In this document: in pieces, positions 23,877 to 35,595 of the stretch
How the letters are laid out: the number at the start of each line of letters is the position of its first letter
Numbering within the stretch: the first letter of the stretch is position 1
Assembly (NCBI GenBank): GCA_030248225.1
Contig: JASANE010020434.1
Span: forward strand, 31,321 to 95,320
Length of the DNA: 64,000 nucleotides
Source: Trileptium ribeirensis
Taxonomy: Eukaryota; Nematoda; Enoplea; Enoplida; Thoracostomopsidae
Direction of reading: 5' to 3'
Made by a program: the position numbers and the translations under genes
The notes under the pieces: model-generated
Seen by the model: only the letters and a program-made list of their open reading frames with translations
What the model was told of the DNA's origin: nothing
Database searches by the model: none

Positions 23877-24140
23877 ATCTCCCAAGAATCTCGTCCAAGC
23901 AGCGCACCAGCGACGATATCTCTAAATCATCTCGAACGTCTTGTACCCGATGCGAATCCAGTTGACATATTCTCAAACATGCTTGGTAGCTCTTCACAAG
24001 ACTACTATATTGTTGAACCATCGCAAAACGTTAACTATGATGACACAATAAATTCCGATGACGAGACTGTTAATAAATACAATTCGGAGCAAGATAGCGA
24101 AGATTTGCTGCAAACGGTCCACGTTGACAGCCGATTGTGA
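23877..24140 (+). CDS. Candidate terminal exon f with acidic tail, dileucine motif and stop
   Basis: The acceptor GACTAATTTCAG lies only 48 bp after the donor of exon e and keeps phase 0. 87 codons follow, ending in TGA. The sequence begins ISQESRPSSAPATISLNHLE and is Ser/Asp/Glu-rich towards its end, with DDTINSDDETV and SEQDSEDLLQ. Acidic clusters with casein-kinase-type Ser and a D/E-xxx-LL motif are known trafficking signals in the cytosolic tails of furin-class convertases, so this may be such a tail. No homology is claimed. The last 130 bp lie inside a recent 350-bp tandem duplication. Confidence 0.5.
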   Translation: MSQESRPSSAPATISLNHLERLVPDANPVDIFSNMLGSSSQDYYIVEPSQNVNYDDTINSDDETVNKYNSEQDSEDLLQTVHVDSRL

Positions 24141-24710
24141 CCCAACATCTTATAGGTCAACGTGTCATATGAAACGATAAAATGTTTGTAAACAAGAAAC
24201 TGTAGTGTGTCGTCGGACATATTAACCGTTCGTATGTGTTACCGCAACGAAACTGAAGTGCAACAGTAAATAAACACATTGAATAACAGTCCGGAGCCGG
24301 ACCGGATCCGGAATAAAATCAGCAAAAAAATTATCAAGGGCCCCCTTAATGTTGAAAGCTTGTTGAACCATCGCAAAACGTTAACTATGATGACACAATA
24401 AATTCCGATGACGAGACTGTTAATAAATACAATTCGGAGCTAGATAGCGAAGATTTGCTGCAAACGGTCCACGTTGACAGCCGATTGTGACCCAACATCT
24501 TATAGGTCAACGTGTCATATGAAACGATAAAATGTTTGTAAACAAGAAACTGTAGTGTGTCGTCGGACATATTAACCGTTCGTATGTGTTACCGCAACGA
24601 AACTGAAGTGCAACAGCAAATAAACACATTGAATAACAGTCCGGAGCCGGACCGGATCCGGAATAAAATCAGCAAAAAAATTACCAAGGGCCCCCTTAAT
24701 GTTGAAAGCT
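24011..24710. repeat. Recent 350-bp tandem duplication covering the end of exon f
   Basis: 24011-24360 and 24361-24710 are almost identical. I noted only three substitutions (AGCAAG/AGCTAG, ACAGTAA/ACAGCAA, TTATCAAG/TTACCAAG). The unit contains the last 43 codons and stop of exon f plus downstream sequence. In the second copy a further open frame runs on to 24769. The - strand 61-codon frames in both copies are shadows. Confidence 0.95.
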
Positions 24711-24770
24711 TATCCGCTAAAATTTGTGAACGTGACAATGCACTCCAGCGGGAACTCGACTTAAGCTAAA

Positions 24771-25240
24771 TATCCACGACTCACGATATATCATTTTTAT
24801 CTTGCATTTTGAGAGAAAATAAGTTACCGCAAAATATTTTTGGCAACGATTTCGAATCAGTAATTCGGTCTACCCTATCGCCTCAGCCGTTTTCATGTTA
24901 TGCCCAGTAAAACTTTTGTATTAGGACCATTTGTATCACTTAAAAGTAAACGTGGTATAAAAATCAAATGTACCACGTTTACATTTTGAAAAAATACTAA
25001 TACTGTATGAACAACATTCGAGTGGGTATAACATATTTCCGAGAGGAGCTAAGCTAAAATTGGTTGCAGATTCGGAATGCTCACCCAACAATGCACATTA
25101 TCACTGATTTTTGTCAAAATCGTAGTTAAAAAAATATATGATTTTATACTCCAGGTATTTTTAACTTAATCCTGGATCTCTCTTAACCAGCACTGATAAC
25201 GTAAATTTTATAAGTCGAATCAGACTAACGAAAAGATGCA
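24771..25240. other. No feature recognised
   Basis: AT-rich sequence between the duplicated terminal exon and the next minisatellite. Possible 3' UTR or intergenic DNA. Confidence 0.4.
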
Positions 25241-26207
25241 TGGGGCAACTTATGTTTTTGATTCTGCATAAACACCCTTTCCAACAGAATATCCTGGGTT
25301 TACCCTTGATAGATATGAAGCTAAAGCCCAGGTGTAGTTAATTGCAGATAATAGTGTGATTACTACACCAGAAATGCTAGCGCTTTTCTGCAAACTTAGC
25401 GCAACATAGACTTTGTAATTTTTAGATACATGGCACAGTTTTCCGGGGCATACAGCAAGCTGTGAAATTCTTTACACATCTGTGGGGCAACTTTTATTTT
25501 TGTTTCTACATAAACACCCTTCCCAACAGAAGATCCTGGGTTTGCCCTTGATAAATATGAAGCTAAAGCCCAGGTGCGGTTAATTGCTGATATAGTGTGA
25601 TTACTACACCAGAAATGCTGGCACTTTTCTGCAAACTTAGCGCAGCATAGACTTTGTGATGTTGAAATACATGGTGCAGTTTTCCGGAGCATAAGGGCAA
25701 GTTGTGAAATTCTTCACACATCTGTGGGGCAACTTATATTTTTACCTCTACATAAACACCCTTCCCAACATAATATCCTGGGTTTACCCTTGATAAATAT
25801 GAAGCTAAAGCCCAGGTGCAGTTAATTGCTGATATAGTGTGATTACTACACCACAAACGCTAGCACTTTTCTGCAAACATAGCGCAGCATACACTTTGTA
25901 ATGTTGAGATACATGGCACAGTTTTCCGGGGCATACAGCAAGCTATGAAATTCTTTACGCATCTGTGGGGCAACTTTTATTTTTGGTTCTACATAAACAC
26001 CCTTACCAACAGAAGATCCTGGGTTTGCCCTTGATAAATATGAAGCTAAAGCCCAGGTGCGGTTAATTGCTCATATAATGTGATTACTACACCAGAAATG
26101 CTAGCACTTTTCTGCAAACTTAGCGCAGCATAGACTTTGTGATGTTGAAATACATGGTGCAGTTTTCCGGGTATACGGTAAGTTGTGAAATTCTTCACAC
26201 ATCTGTA
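25241..26207. repeat. Minisatellite, four units of 242 bp
   Basis: TGGGGCAACTT begins units at 25241, 25483, 25725 and 25966. Each unit contains ACATAAACACCCTT, TCCTGGGTTT(G/A)CCCTTGAT, GAAGCTAAAGCCCAGGTG, GTGTGATTACTACACCA and TTTTCCGG. The units are about 90-95% alike by eye. A 98-codon - frame here is a repeat artefact. Confidence 0.95.
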
Positions 26208-28904
26208 TATATGTTATTGTGGGTTAGTATATATAACATTAGGTATAAATATGAGTTTATTCTTTCCGGTGGCTCTAGAAATAACACACCTGTAATTTTA
26301 TAACAAGTTTTGTTTTCAGGAAGCTGTACAATAAATTTTTTTGCGTTGATATAATGCCAAGCAGTTTATTTCGTTGTTTTGCAATGCCTCAAGATACTAA
26401 CAGTCACAAACAGTCATGAACATATCAGGTTTCCCTGTCTGAGGCTGTAACTACATAACGTTTCAGGTTCACACCGCGACATAAATGTTTGTAAACAAAA
26501 AACAATCCACCGCAGTGTGAAATCTGTTTAAGCATGATTACAGAACACAATATCTGCAGTGAAATACATTCAAAAACTGGTAGCACTTACGCGAAGTGAT
26601 ATTGAACAAGGGGTTTGGACATATGGACAGTGGTAAACTTTATTGAATTTAGAGCGAGATATACTTTGCCCTGGCAAAACTTTTATATTGCCTTTTAAAT
26701 GTACTGGGTAAAATCATGTTCTTTTTACGGTGCGCAATTTTCAGTTAGTAAGCGGACTCCATGTGTCAGATTTATAAAGTACTCCCAATTTGGTCACTTT
26801 AAGACAGTACTATGCAATTAAAGACGCGTTCACACGTTCAAAATTTTAGCTGAAATTTGAACCAACATTTGAAAACACCTATTTTGTATTTTTTGTGAAA
26901 TTCAACGTGTGAACACTGTTCACCTTTTTTTAATGATAGTCTAATACCCAATCATCGACTAAAATGCATTAATCTGAAAAATTTTTTAATTGGAAAAATT
27001 GCTTTAACTGAAAATTCTCTCAAATTTTGAAGCACCACAATTTGTAATATTCTTCCATTACAAATTGGAGTCAAATTATTGAACACGTTTGACAAAAACT
27101 TAAGCTTGCGAAAGCCACCTTTAAATTGATCTTTTATCTATCCTGAAAATAGTTCAAAATAATGGTAATAAACTTCACAAGAGTCTGCTTGTTTGATATT
27201 GCATACACTCGCCAATTTAAGGGGTGGAGGATCTATGGCCCCAGATCGAATTAAAATTTCGAATCGTTTTGGGTCCTTAGAATTTTTAAATTTGTTTCTG
27301 ATGATGCGTATCGAAAAGCAGCACCGTACCTAAATCATTACAACGCTTTTATGTGTGTAATTTCATAGCTTAAAGTGTAGCTATGAAATTGTGAGATGTG
27401 ATCACTGGTTTATAGACTATAAATTTTAGTGTCCTATTAACGGTTTATATATGTGCTGTTAGTTATCATTTTTGATTAATTTGCATTGTTAACGTGCACC
27501 TATGCCGTGTATATGCTGTTACGTCTTAACATTCATACAGTTGAAGACAAACAGCAGTCTCGATAGGCAGCTAGAATAAAACTGAGCGGCGTGGTGAAAA
27601 ATCATTGATCTGCATTATCACTGTATTGCATATAACGTTCACACCGCCCTTATTACAGCCAACAAGCTTTCAATGTATTAAAGAAAAACACTTAAGGTAA
27701 ACATATTTGAAGACAAGTAAAGGAATTGGGGAACACACGTCGTATAAAAGCACGCAAAAATGGTTAAAAGTCATTTTTGGAGGCTTAAAAACATACATGC
27801 TCGTAGGGGTTACTCCCTGAGGCTCTGGCTACTGCTGACAGGTCGCCCTACCCCCGCCGACTGCCGTTATCCCTCTGGGAAGGCCTAAGGCCTCCTCCTA
27901 CGTGGACCCGACTACCACGCCCCGAGACTTCGGAACTCGGTCTGTGTATTCTTAAAATGATTACTGGCAATTATTCATTAACGCAAGTCCAATCACGCTT
28001 CAATGCACTGTAATAGCTATTTTGGCCATATACTGTAATATTATAGGCATGTTGTTGTTCACAGGATAGGCAAGGAACCTTTAGGATATGAGTAAGCTCC
28101 AAAAAGGTCAATGTTTTAGTGAACTTAATTTTCCGTTTCGGGTTCAAATATTACATTCTGCAGCAACCTATAATTATTCGCCGGTACTTAAAATTAAAAC
28201 TCAGGACCTTAAGGGTTAAAATAATCGGGCATTTTATTTAAATTTTTACTATATATATATATAAATTTTAACGCATTTTATGATAACTTTTAAAGGAACT
28301 TCACTAGCCTGATGAGAATATTTTTACATTTCTGATCGCCGTTGTCGAGCCATCAATGCTAACCTGTTTGGGCTTCAAAATTGCGCTACAGAAGCTTGAA
28401 GATAATCCATTGGCATTTTGTTAAATTCTATTCTATTTTCTGTTCTATCACAATGTCGCAGTTGTTCTAACATCCTCAGAATGTTCGCGAGATAATAAAA
28501 TAATGACTGAAATAAATCTAGTTAGCTCGTTGCGATTCAGGTACCCTGGCAGCGTTTCTAGTATCGGCAGTAATCGAACTCATACACCCGTTACGCTTTC
28601 TATTCTATGTAGTCCTTACGACACCGGTATTCCAAACTCCATATGTGGCAGGCCCATGAAAGCTTTAGAGGCTTAACTCCCCCTCCAGAAGTGAGGAGGG
28701 TTTCGAAAAAACGCCAACATCATCTGACATGGCTTGGAGTTATAGTTCAGCAGGCATATATCATACTCTTCCTGTATACAGTCTTAATTCGATTGATTGA
28801 AAATCTATCCTAAGGTTTCGCATAACATGCTGTGACTGTTTATTCGTGTGAGGCGTCTTGTAAAAATAGTTCATCTTTTACCAGTTATTTTGTATACATA
28901 CTTG
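26208..28904. other. Intergenic or intronic, nothing firmly recognised
   Basis: Includes a GC-rich patch at 27805-27945 (CCCTACCCCCGCCGACTGCC region), a tRNA-like B-box GAGTTCGATT on the - strand near 28570-28590, and a partial resemblance to MITE family A at 28651-28675 (GGCCCATGAAAGCTTTAGAGG). None could be delimited. Confidence 0.35.
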
Positions 28905-29067
28905 CCAAGAACAAGGTATATAGCTTTACCATGACATGAAGTGAATACGTGTTGATTTTTGGGTTTAGTTTTCACTAACGTTTACCTAAACCAACACCTA
29001 CCAAGAACAGGGTATATAGCTTCACAATGAAAAACAAATACACGTTAGTTTTTGGGTTTAGTTTTCA
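28905..29067. repeat. Tandem duplication, period 96 bp
   Basis: CCAAGAACA(A/G)GGTATATAGCTT at 28905 recurs at 29001. Each copy ends in TTTTTGGGTTTAGTTTTCACTAAC. Confidence 0.85.
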
Positions 29068-29074
29068 CTAACAC

Positions 29075-29416
29075 CAAGAGTAGATTAGGGAAGAGTATGA
29101 CACTTTTCTGCACTCACATGTTAGCCCGTTTATGATGACGCGGGCGTTTTCGGTTTGATCCCCCCATTTTCGGGGGGCGGATCGATATGCCCCGACCCCC
29201 TCCCCAATTTCTGGGGGGGGGTAGCTCGGACTCCCAAGTTTTGGGGGGTCGGTCGGACCCCCCAAAAAACTTGGGGGTCAGTTTATAGGCAGCTGCTTAT
29301 GGACCGACCCCCCCCCACAGAAACTGGGGGGGTCATGCCCAGAACGTCCGTGTAGTCAAACACGGGCTAATACGTGATGGCAGGGAAGTATCATACTCTT
29401 CCCTAATACACTCTTG
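29075..29416. mobile_element. Inverted-repeat element with 7-bp target duplication and alternating C/G runs
   Basis: Perfect 7-bp direct repeats CTAACAC flank it (29068-29074 and 29417-29423). Its ends are long inverted repeats of about 70 bp: left CAAGAGTAGATTAGGGAAGA, right (reverse complement) CAAGAGTGTATTAGGGAAGA, matching on through TTAGCCCGT. The interior alternates runs of 4-9 C with runs of 5-9 G. No coding capacity; the two overlapping 65-66 codon frames are artefacts. Superfamily unknown. Confidence 0.88.
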
Positions 29417-29423
29417 CTAACAC

Positions 29424-31023
29424 TAATAAGTTAATTTTGCCGCAAACCATAAAACCAAAAAATCCACGATGTCCGCTGCTACAGCCGATTAATTCTATCC
29501 GATGGACACACTGGCTGTAAATTCTGGTCACATGGCATATAACTCCTAATAAAAATCTATTTCAGTTACACTTTGTAATAACGGTACGCAGCTACATGGC
29601 GCGACTTTCTAATACTAGCCCATACTAACTCGGATATCATAACCTGAGGGTGGACCTAAATCTTCGCAATTGTTAAAATTTGGGTATTTTCTCGCGAGAC
29701 CCAAGAAGCTATGAAACTTAGCAAGACGCAGGATTGAACCATGAGGTGTGTTCGAACACGGCCCAATTATTTGCGCACGTGTCTAGTATCTGATGCTATT
29801 GCTGAGGTCACGAGAGTGGCTGACACAGATACCTGCTCTCAGGTCATAATGTCAAACCGCTATTCGTTAAAAAACCTGTACACCAGAAACGAAGGGATGA
29901 CGAATTTTATTAATATATGAAGACACGAGCCAATTTCACGAAATTTGGGATTATTTGACATTTGGCAGATTGAAGAAGCGAAAACGAATAATACATGACT
30001 TTCCTGACATGCGTATAACCGGAATGTGAATTACAAACATATCTATATATATAATATTTTATGATGTAAGTAATTTGATACTGTACTTCTGTAAATATAA
30101 CGTCAACTATTTTGTGTGCCGAAGGAAAAAAATCGAGGAATCAATGCGTTTGAAGGACTTATTTATGCATTTTCTGTATTCTAATGCGGAGTAACATTTT
30201 ACAGAATCTTCTACGTTGATACGAAATATAACTCTGGAAAAGTTTTATGCAGAAGCAGAGCTCTGGCATTACAGTTTGCCTATTTAACTGGGTTCAATCC
30301 CGGCGCTATATTCAATGTTGCTACATGTACATATATACTGAATTTTTTGGTCATCTAAGAACCATGTCGTTATAACTTGTGTCTTGAAGAACTTTTAGCT
30401 ATTAAAGGACTTCTCTGTTGCATCTCTGCCATGTATGGCATGTCTTTGTAGTCATTTTTCGAAATTTAACTTTGGCGATTGCTAGAGACCAGCTAACAGA
30501 TGCATTAATCATGTTCGCCCACATTGTGCTTTTCTAAAAGCTTCAAAATGCTAATTGCTGTGATACCCTAGTACCAGTGTCATACAAGTTTACCCCGTAT
30601 AGGGTGTCAGAGATATACTATATATTTATTTCCGAGCAAAGTTGTCATGTTAATGTTGTTTCAGTAATATATGAGTTGAACGCGCGCCCGTTCTGTCCCA
30701 AAATTTAGAAATTTTTATAGTATCCAAATGTACTAATAGCCCTGCAAGCAGTCATTGGTCGAGTCGACTGTATCGGATTTCCAATGCATTTTATCTGTAG
30801 TCTTTACAAAATATTATAGCAACTGTCTTACGATTAATGGCCACCCCAGCAGCCCAACTAACAGTATTCATATACTAGTAACTCTATCGAGATTGCAGAG
30901 TGTAATGAAGCACAGGTAGGCCTACGGCTTTTGCGCGCACAGCCAATTAGCTTTCGATAGCTTAAGTCGATATATATGTTGTATGTGGATATCTCACAAT
31001 ACCGCACAAGTTACAGTTAACAA
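29424..31023. other. No feature recognised
   Basis: Unique AT-rich sequence between the inverted-repeat element and the target array of the retroelement. No open frame above 60 codons. Confidence 0.45.
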
Positions 31024-31285
31024 ACAACGGCAATGAGTTTCCCATGCTCTCAAACGGCGGGAACCTTTTCAGCCGACCAGGACGTCAGAACAATTTCCGA
31101 ATTTTGGGTCGAGAAATCACGATGGTGCCATAGCTCAAACTCCAGAACCGGAGTCTTAATTGAAAAACAAAAAAGAGGGTCGGCATTTATCATTTTACTA
31201 TGAAACTATACCAAAGAGAGAAAAAATCGAAAGTTACGAAACAATAACCTTGCTTCCGTGAAGGGTATTAAAAGAGGATTAAAAT
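31024..31285. repeat. Left part of the tandem unit split by the retroelement
   Basis: Matches 52325-52600 and 52675-52920 in order: GAGTTT.CCATGC, CTTTTCAGCC..CCAGGACGTCA, CCAGAACCGGAG, GGCATTTATCAT and CTTCCGTGAAGGGTA. Joined conceptually across the insertion, the interrupted unit measures about 345 bp, close to the 350-bp period of the intact copies on the right. Confidence 0.85.
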
Positions 31286-34200
31286 TGTACTAGGACCAGT
31301 TCTGGCCCTAAGGGATCCCAGCTGCACCACTCTCAATATTCACGGTGGTGCCCGGACAACCCCGGCGTGAACGATTCCCCGGTGGATCCTAGTCTAACCG
31401 ATGGGAACCGCTTAGCTTAGCGGGCTGCTCGGCGGGTTTACCAGGGTGTTCGGCCTGGCCCCTATAGTGGCCCACGTGTCTAATGGTACGGAGTTCCCCC
31501 TGAGGGAGGGTCATCCCCTAGGCCTGCTCACAGGTAATGAGGTTGACCCGTCATTCCCTCTATTTCTGTGGTCGAATTTTATGCCTTGTGTGAGGTTCAA
31601 CACCTTGCCTAGTCATAGGGCTTGTTCACGAAAAGGCTCCATTGGGCCGAGTGATGGTTGCTTAACCCTTAGGCCCTCATGGTGCAGAGGCACGTTTGTG
31701 TTGCCTTAGTTCCACTTAGGGCTGAACACACTGAGCCTACTCGGCCCTAGAGATGTATAAGTATTCGGGCGTACGGAGGGACGTTGGTTTTACGAAAGCT
31801 AACGCGCGGGGGTAGGGTGGCGGGGATAATTACGGAATGGCGGGGGCGAGCACCATGGGGTAATGGGCCGGTGGAAAATGAGCAGCCTAATTCAAACAAT
31901 ATTGAACACCTAAATAGATCAGGTAATTCTTGCAACAGGGCCTGGTTTCGAATCAATCTAGTTCGCCTACTAAGTTTCACACGCAAAACCTTTTTATTTC
32001 ATGGATTTCCCTTTTTTGGCAAAGAATTAAAACATAAGCACGCGTTCACAAAAACAAAATGTCACCCACTCGGGTACATGTAGAAAGATATTGTATTATT
32101 TACATCAAAGATGGGCCAGGACCCGACCCACGCGCGCGGTCCTGGGCCCAAGCGATACCTCAACGATTAGCTTAAATATGATAGAATTTTGACCCCATTT
32201 TTTCTTGCGCCTCCCGTGGGATGACGAAATGATGTCTCGTGAGCTCCAATTGGGCTCCCTTTTTGAAACCATCAACCCGGAATTTGTGATTGTCTTAAGC
32301 CTTCACTTTGCCTTCCCATTGAGCATGTAAAATGCTGCCACCATTCTTGATACCAACCTAAGTTTTCCGGTAAATTTCCCTGCCCAGATTGCGAAAGCGC
32401 GGGCACAACACTTACGGGAGCGCGAGGCGTCCGACGGACACCACAGCATCCGCAAGGGTGCCCCTATTCCTGAACCTACGCAAGAAAATCTTAAAACTCT
32501 GGGAGAAGCCTCGGGCGGAACTCCTCCACGCGTCCGCAGTCGGGGAGTCCACCCGAGCTCAACACAACTTCCAAATTTTTGGCGTCCAAAACTTATTCCA
32601 CCTACCGCGCGTAAAGAAAAGCCAGCAAAGTTTCTCGAACCGTACCTAGTGTGAAACATCTCTATCAACCGCTAATTTATAGAGTGAAACTTAAAACACT
32701 TTAAACATCGGCAAGCAAAGCACCCACTGGGCGTCCTCAATAAACAACACCCAGTAGGTGGGGAACCAGTCGAGCACGGGTGGACCATTCCTTGTACCAT
32801 TTTGTCACAATTTTGTCCCAAAATTTCTCAAAGCCCAATCCCCCTCTTCACCGCGCGGGCACCGCACTTACGGGTGCGCGAGGTATCCGACGGACACCAC
32901 AGCACCCGCAAGGGCGGTCCCTAGTCTTAAGCCTAACTCAAAAATCCTGCAGGAAAAAAAACCCGGGTGGACCTCTTCCACGCGTCTACAGGTCGAAGAG
33001 TCCACCCGGGCACGACACAAACAAAAGCAAGGGAAGCGAAAATAGAACAGAAAAATTACGGCGACAACCGCCGACAAAACGTCGAATTTTAAAAGTGAGC
33101 CGCTCGACTGGTCCCATTTTATAAGGGTACCGTCTCCTTTTATAGTACCCGTTTCCCCCTTTTTTCCTTTTTCACTGCTGCATACCCAACACGTCAAATT
33201 CTCAAAACAATAATATATATATATAAAGCGACTTCAAACAACGAACAGAATAAACATATATATACGACATACGCATCTTCGTCGCCCTGCTGTATGTAAT
33301 AAGCCAGCCCCTAGCGGGCACATAGCAATATAGATGGCCAGCCGCAACACAAACGTGGCCAATAGCTGCCAAGGAGACAAAATCGCCCGCTGGTCGGTGC
33401 GGCTAAATTTTAAGAGCCGAATATAACGGCGCTCAGAGTGCCGTTTTTCTCACAGGGATATCGGCACATTTTTGCCGATATCTCAAGAACGAAAAACAGC
33501 GGCCGGGGGCAGGACCAGAATCATGCCCTGGCAGGCCGGCTACTGATGAAAATTTAATATCTAATGTAGCTCCTATGAGAGGCCCGTTAGAGGCCGTTTT
33601 AGGTACACAAAAACGAAAATTTTGGTGTCCCACTTAAGTCTAGAGGATCCTAAGCGGACCCGTGGGGGTGGGCGGCCCCGGTTTTCGATTAAACGGTTAG
33701 GGTGGGACCCGATAAGTGTCCCGAACTCCAAAAATCGTGGAGTTTAAATTATTTTGGGTGTCCTTTTAGGCTTAGAAAATTGGAGGCTTAAACGCCCGTT
33801 CGGGGGTCCATAAGTATTTAGGGGATCCAAATTTTTAGACCCGCCGGGACAATTTGACACCCCTAGGGAGTCTTTAAGATAGTTTAGTTACCCCCGTTCC
33901 CTTAAAAGTTATAGGAAACCCCAAAAATTGAATTTTTACCATTACACCCTAACATAGTGACTTAGGAAATTTGTACTCAAAATTTCAGTTGCCTCCAACA
34001 TGAAAATTTAGTTGAATGAGCGTGATAGGCCAGTGTATGAGATTTCTGCCTTCATCCTGACGATTCCTAACTATATATATTTATAGTGTACATCGTAGGC
34101 ACAATAACTCTTCGGCGTGTGCGCCGGGATCGGCCCAGGGCGACCAGTTTTCTTGTATTACAAAATCCCTGTGACTTCCGTTGGTCCCCGGGCTCTCCTA

Positions 34201-34566
34201 ACGCACACCCGTTCTTTACAACAAATATAACATCATGTAATATAATACACGAAATAGTTTATACACAAAACACGACATCCCTTTATTTCTTGAGGATCGA
34301 CCGGATACCCCTAATAGTGATCCTTTCTTTCATATTTGGTGCCAAAATCACCCCGGGCACCTTCGGGCGGTGGAGTGTGACCTTACAAATACAGTATAAA
34401 TGAAGTACAATTGTTTATTTTTATAGCAATAGTAATAACGCTACACAATGATCATTATATCAGGAGGCCACACTCCGACGGTATCCGGTCGTCCATTCCC
34501 ATCTTTCCCTATAAATTTGTTGTACTGTACGCGTTTTGTCATTTTCCTCAAAATTGGGCTGGTACA
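31286..34566 (-). repeat. 3' LTR (left copy), 3281 bp
   Basis: Direct repeat of 48958-52240, starting TGTACTAGGACC and ending GGGCTGGTACA. Differences from the other copy are scattered: about 20 in the first 600 bp, fewer beyond. Short frames on either strand occur in both copies simply because the copies are near-identical. Candidate AATAAA signals on the - strand occur (TTTATT at about 34283 and 34417), but U3/R/U5 borders could not be placed. Confidence 0.97.
32397..33023. repeat. Diverged direct repeat inside the LTR, offset 456 bp
   Basis: 32397-32570 and 32853-33023 share GCGCGGGCAC, ACTTACGGG.GCGCGAGG, CCGACGGACACCACAGCA, CCGCAAGGG, TCCACGCGTC and GAGTCCACCCG. The same pair is present in the right LTR near 50071-50240 and 50526-50698. 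They could be duplicated regulatory modules. Function is unknown. Confidence 0.85.
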
Positions 34567-35595
34567 TCTCTTAAAAAATTTTGGATTTATTAGACTCCTT
34601 ACTTAGGGTAAGAGTGTAAATCTAGTAGGAAGATGAATTTGTGCGAAATTTCACCGTTGAATCCCTAGATGTACAGCCCGTCATTCCATTTAGTCGGAAA
34701 AACTTAAGATTGTTATAAAATTTTGCGTAAAATTTAGAAAAATTTCGGAAAATTTTCGATAGTGCGTGTAAATTTTAAGGATAATTCGGTAAATTTGGTA
34801 GGTTTTAGCAGGAATTAAATAAGTTTTTGTAAGAGTTTGGTAAATTTCAGTAAATTTTGTGTTAAATTTCAGTAAAATATTATAAATTTCAGGGCAGAAG
34901 GGCGACTTGGTGTTGTCCGATAGCTCTGTGTACGCGAGAAAACGTGAAAAAGGTCACCCCTTCTCCCTTATTTTCCGGAAATTTTTGAAGTTTTCCCTTA
35001 TGGGTTAAATTATTAAAATAGTTTAAATCATGTGAAATTTTTTCTCCTATGTTAATTTAGCGTTAGTTCCCTACACCTGGTCATCTAAAATCATGTTATA
35101 ATTATTCATTTATATATGTAATAATCGTTCATTATTATACATAATATATATATACTCTGGCACGTACCTCCAAAGGTTTGTTTGAGTTTGGTCACCCCCG
35201 GGAAAGGGTCCGGGCTGCCAGGGTGCCTGACCCACGAGTTCCCTTGAGAATTATGAAAATGTTTCACCGTTGAACTGGTTCGCGGTTTCGCTTGGGTATG
35301 AAAATTCGGAAATTTTATCCCGGGGAAAATTTTATTTATTTATTAAACTTTGGCGTTAGGTTGGTTTGGTTTAAGTTTGTCAGTGTTTCTAATGCTTCCT
35401 ACTCATCGAGTCTCGGACATCAACTTCTGGGAGATTTAGCATCGCGCCTTGGTTGCCTTCCACTCACTTTAGCTGCTGCTCGCTGCCATTAGCCCTATTT
35501 AGGTCTCATTCGTAGTTTTCCGTTAACTCTCGCATGAACCTGCTCGCTCGCAGTGCCACTTTCCATGCCCTACTTTTGTGAGTTCGGTGTAGCAC
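34567..35595 (-). other. Element 3' untranslated region with weak polypurine tract
   Basis: About 1 kb between the integrase stop and the 3' LTR. Immediately next to the LTR the - strand reads TTTTTTAAGAGA then TGTACC; AAGAGA is the only purine run there, weaker than usual polypurine tracts. The rest is AT-rich with repeated AAATTT(C/T)(A/G)GTAAA-like words at 34690-34890. No open frame is supported. Confidence 0.55.

Noticed and set aside
24035..24570. Two 61-codon - strand frames, nearly identical
   Set aside because: Antisense shadows of the + strand acidic exon in the two copies of the 350-bp duplication.
25396..25692. 98-codon - frame
   Set aside because: Lies across the 242-bp minisatellite and repeats the same residues; not a gene.
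26820..27080. Possible MITE starting GACGCGTTCACACGTTC
   Set aside because: No matching inverted end or target duplication could be found by eye.
29068..29355. Gly/Pro-rich frames on both strands
   Set aside because: Created by C and G runs inside the inverted-repeat element.
31446..34593. Several 60-120 codon frames in the LTRs, also present at 49118-52310
   Set aside because: Conserved only because the two LTRs are near-identical; mostly on the strand opposite to the element, no motifs.
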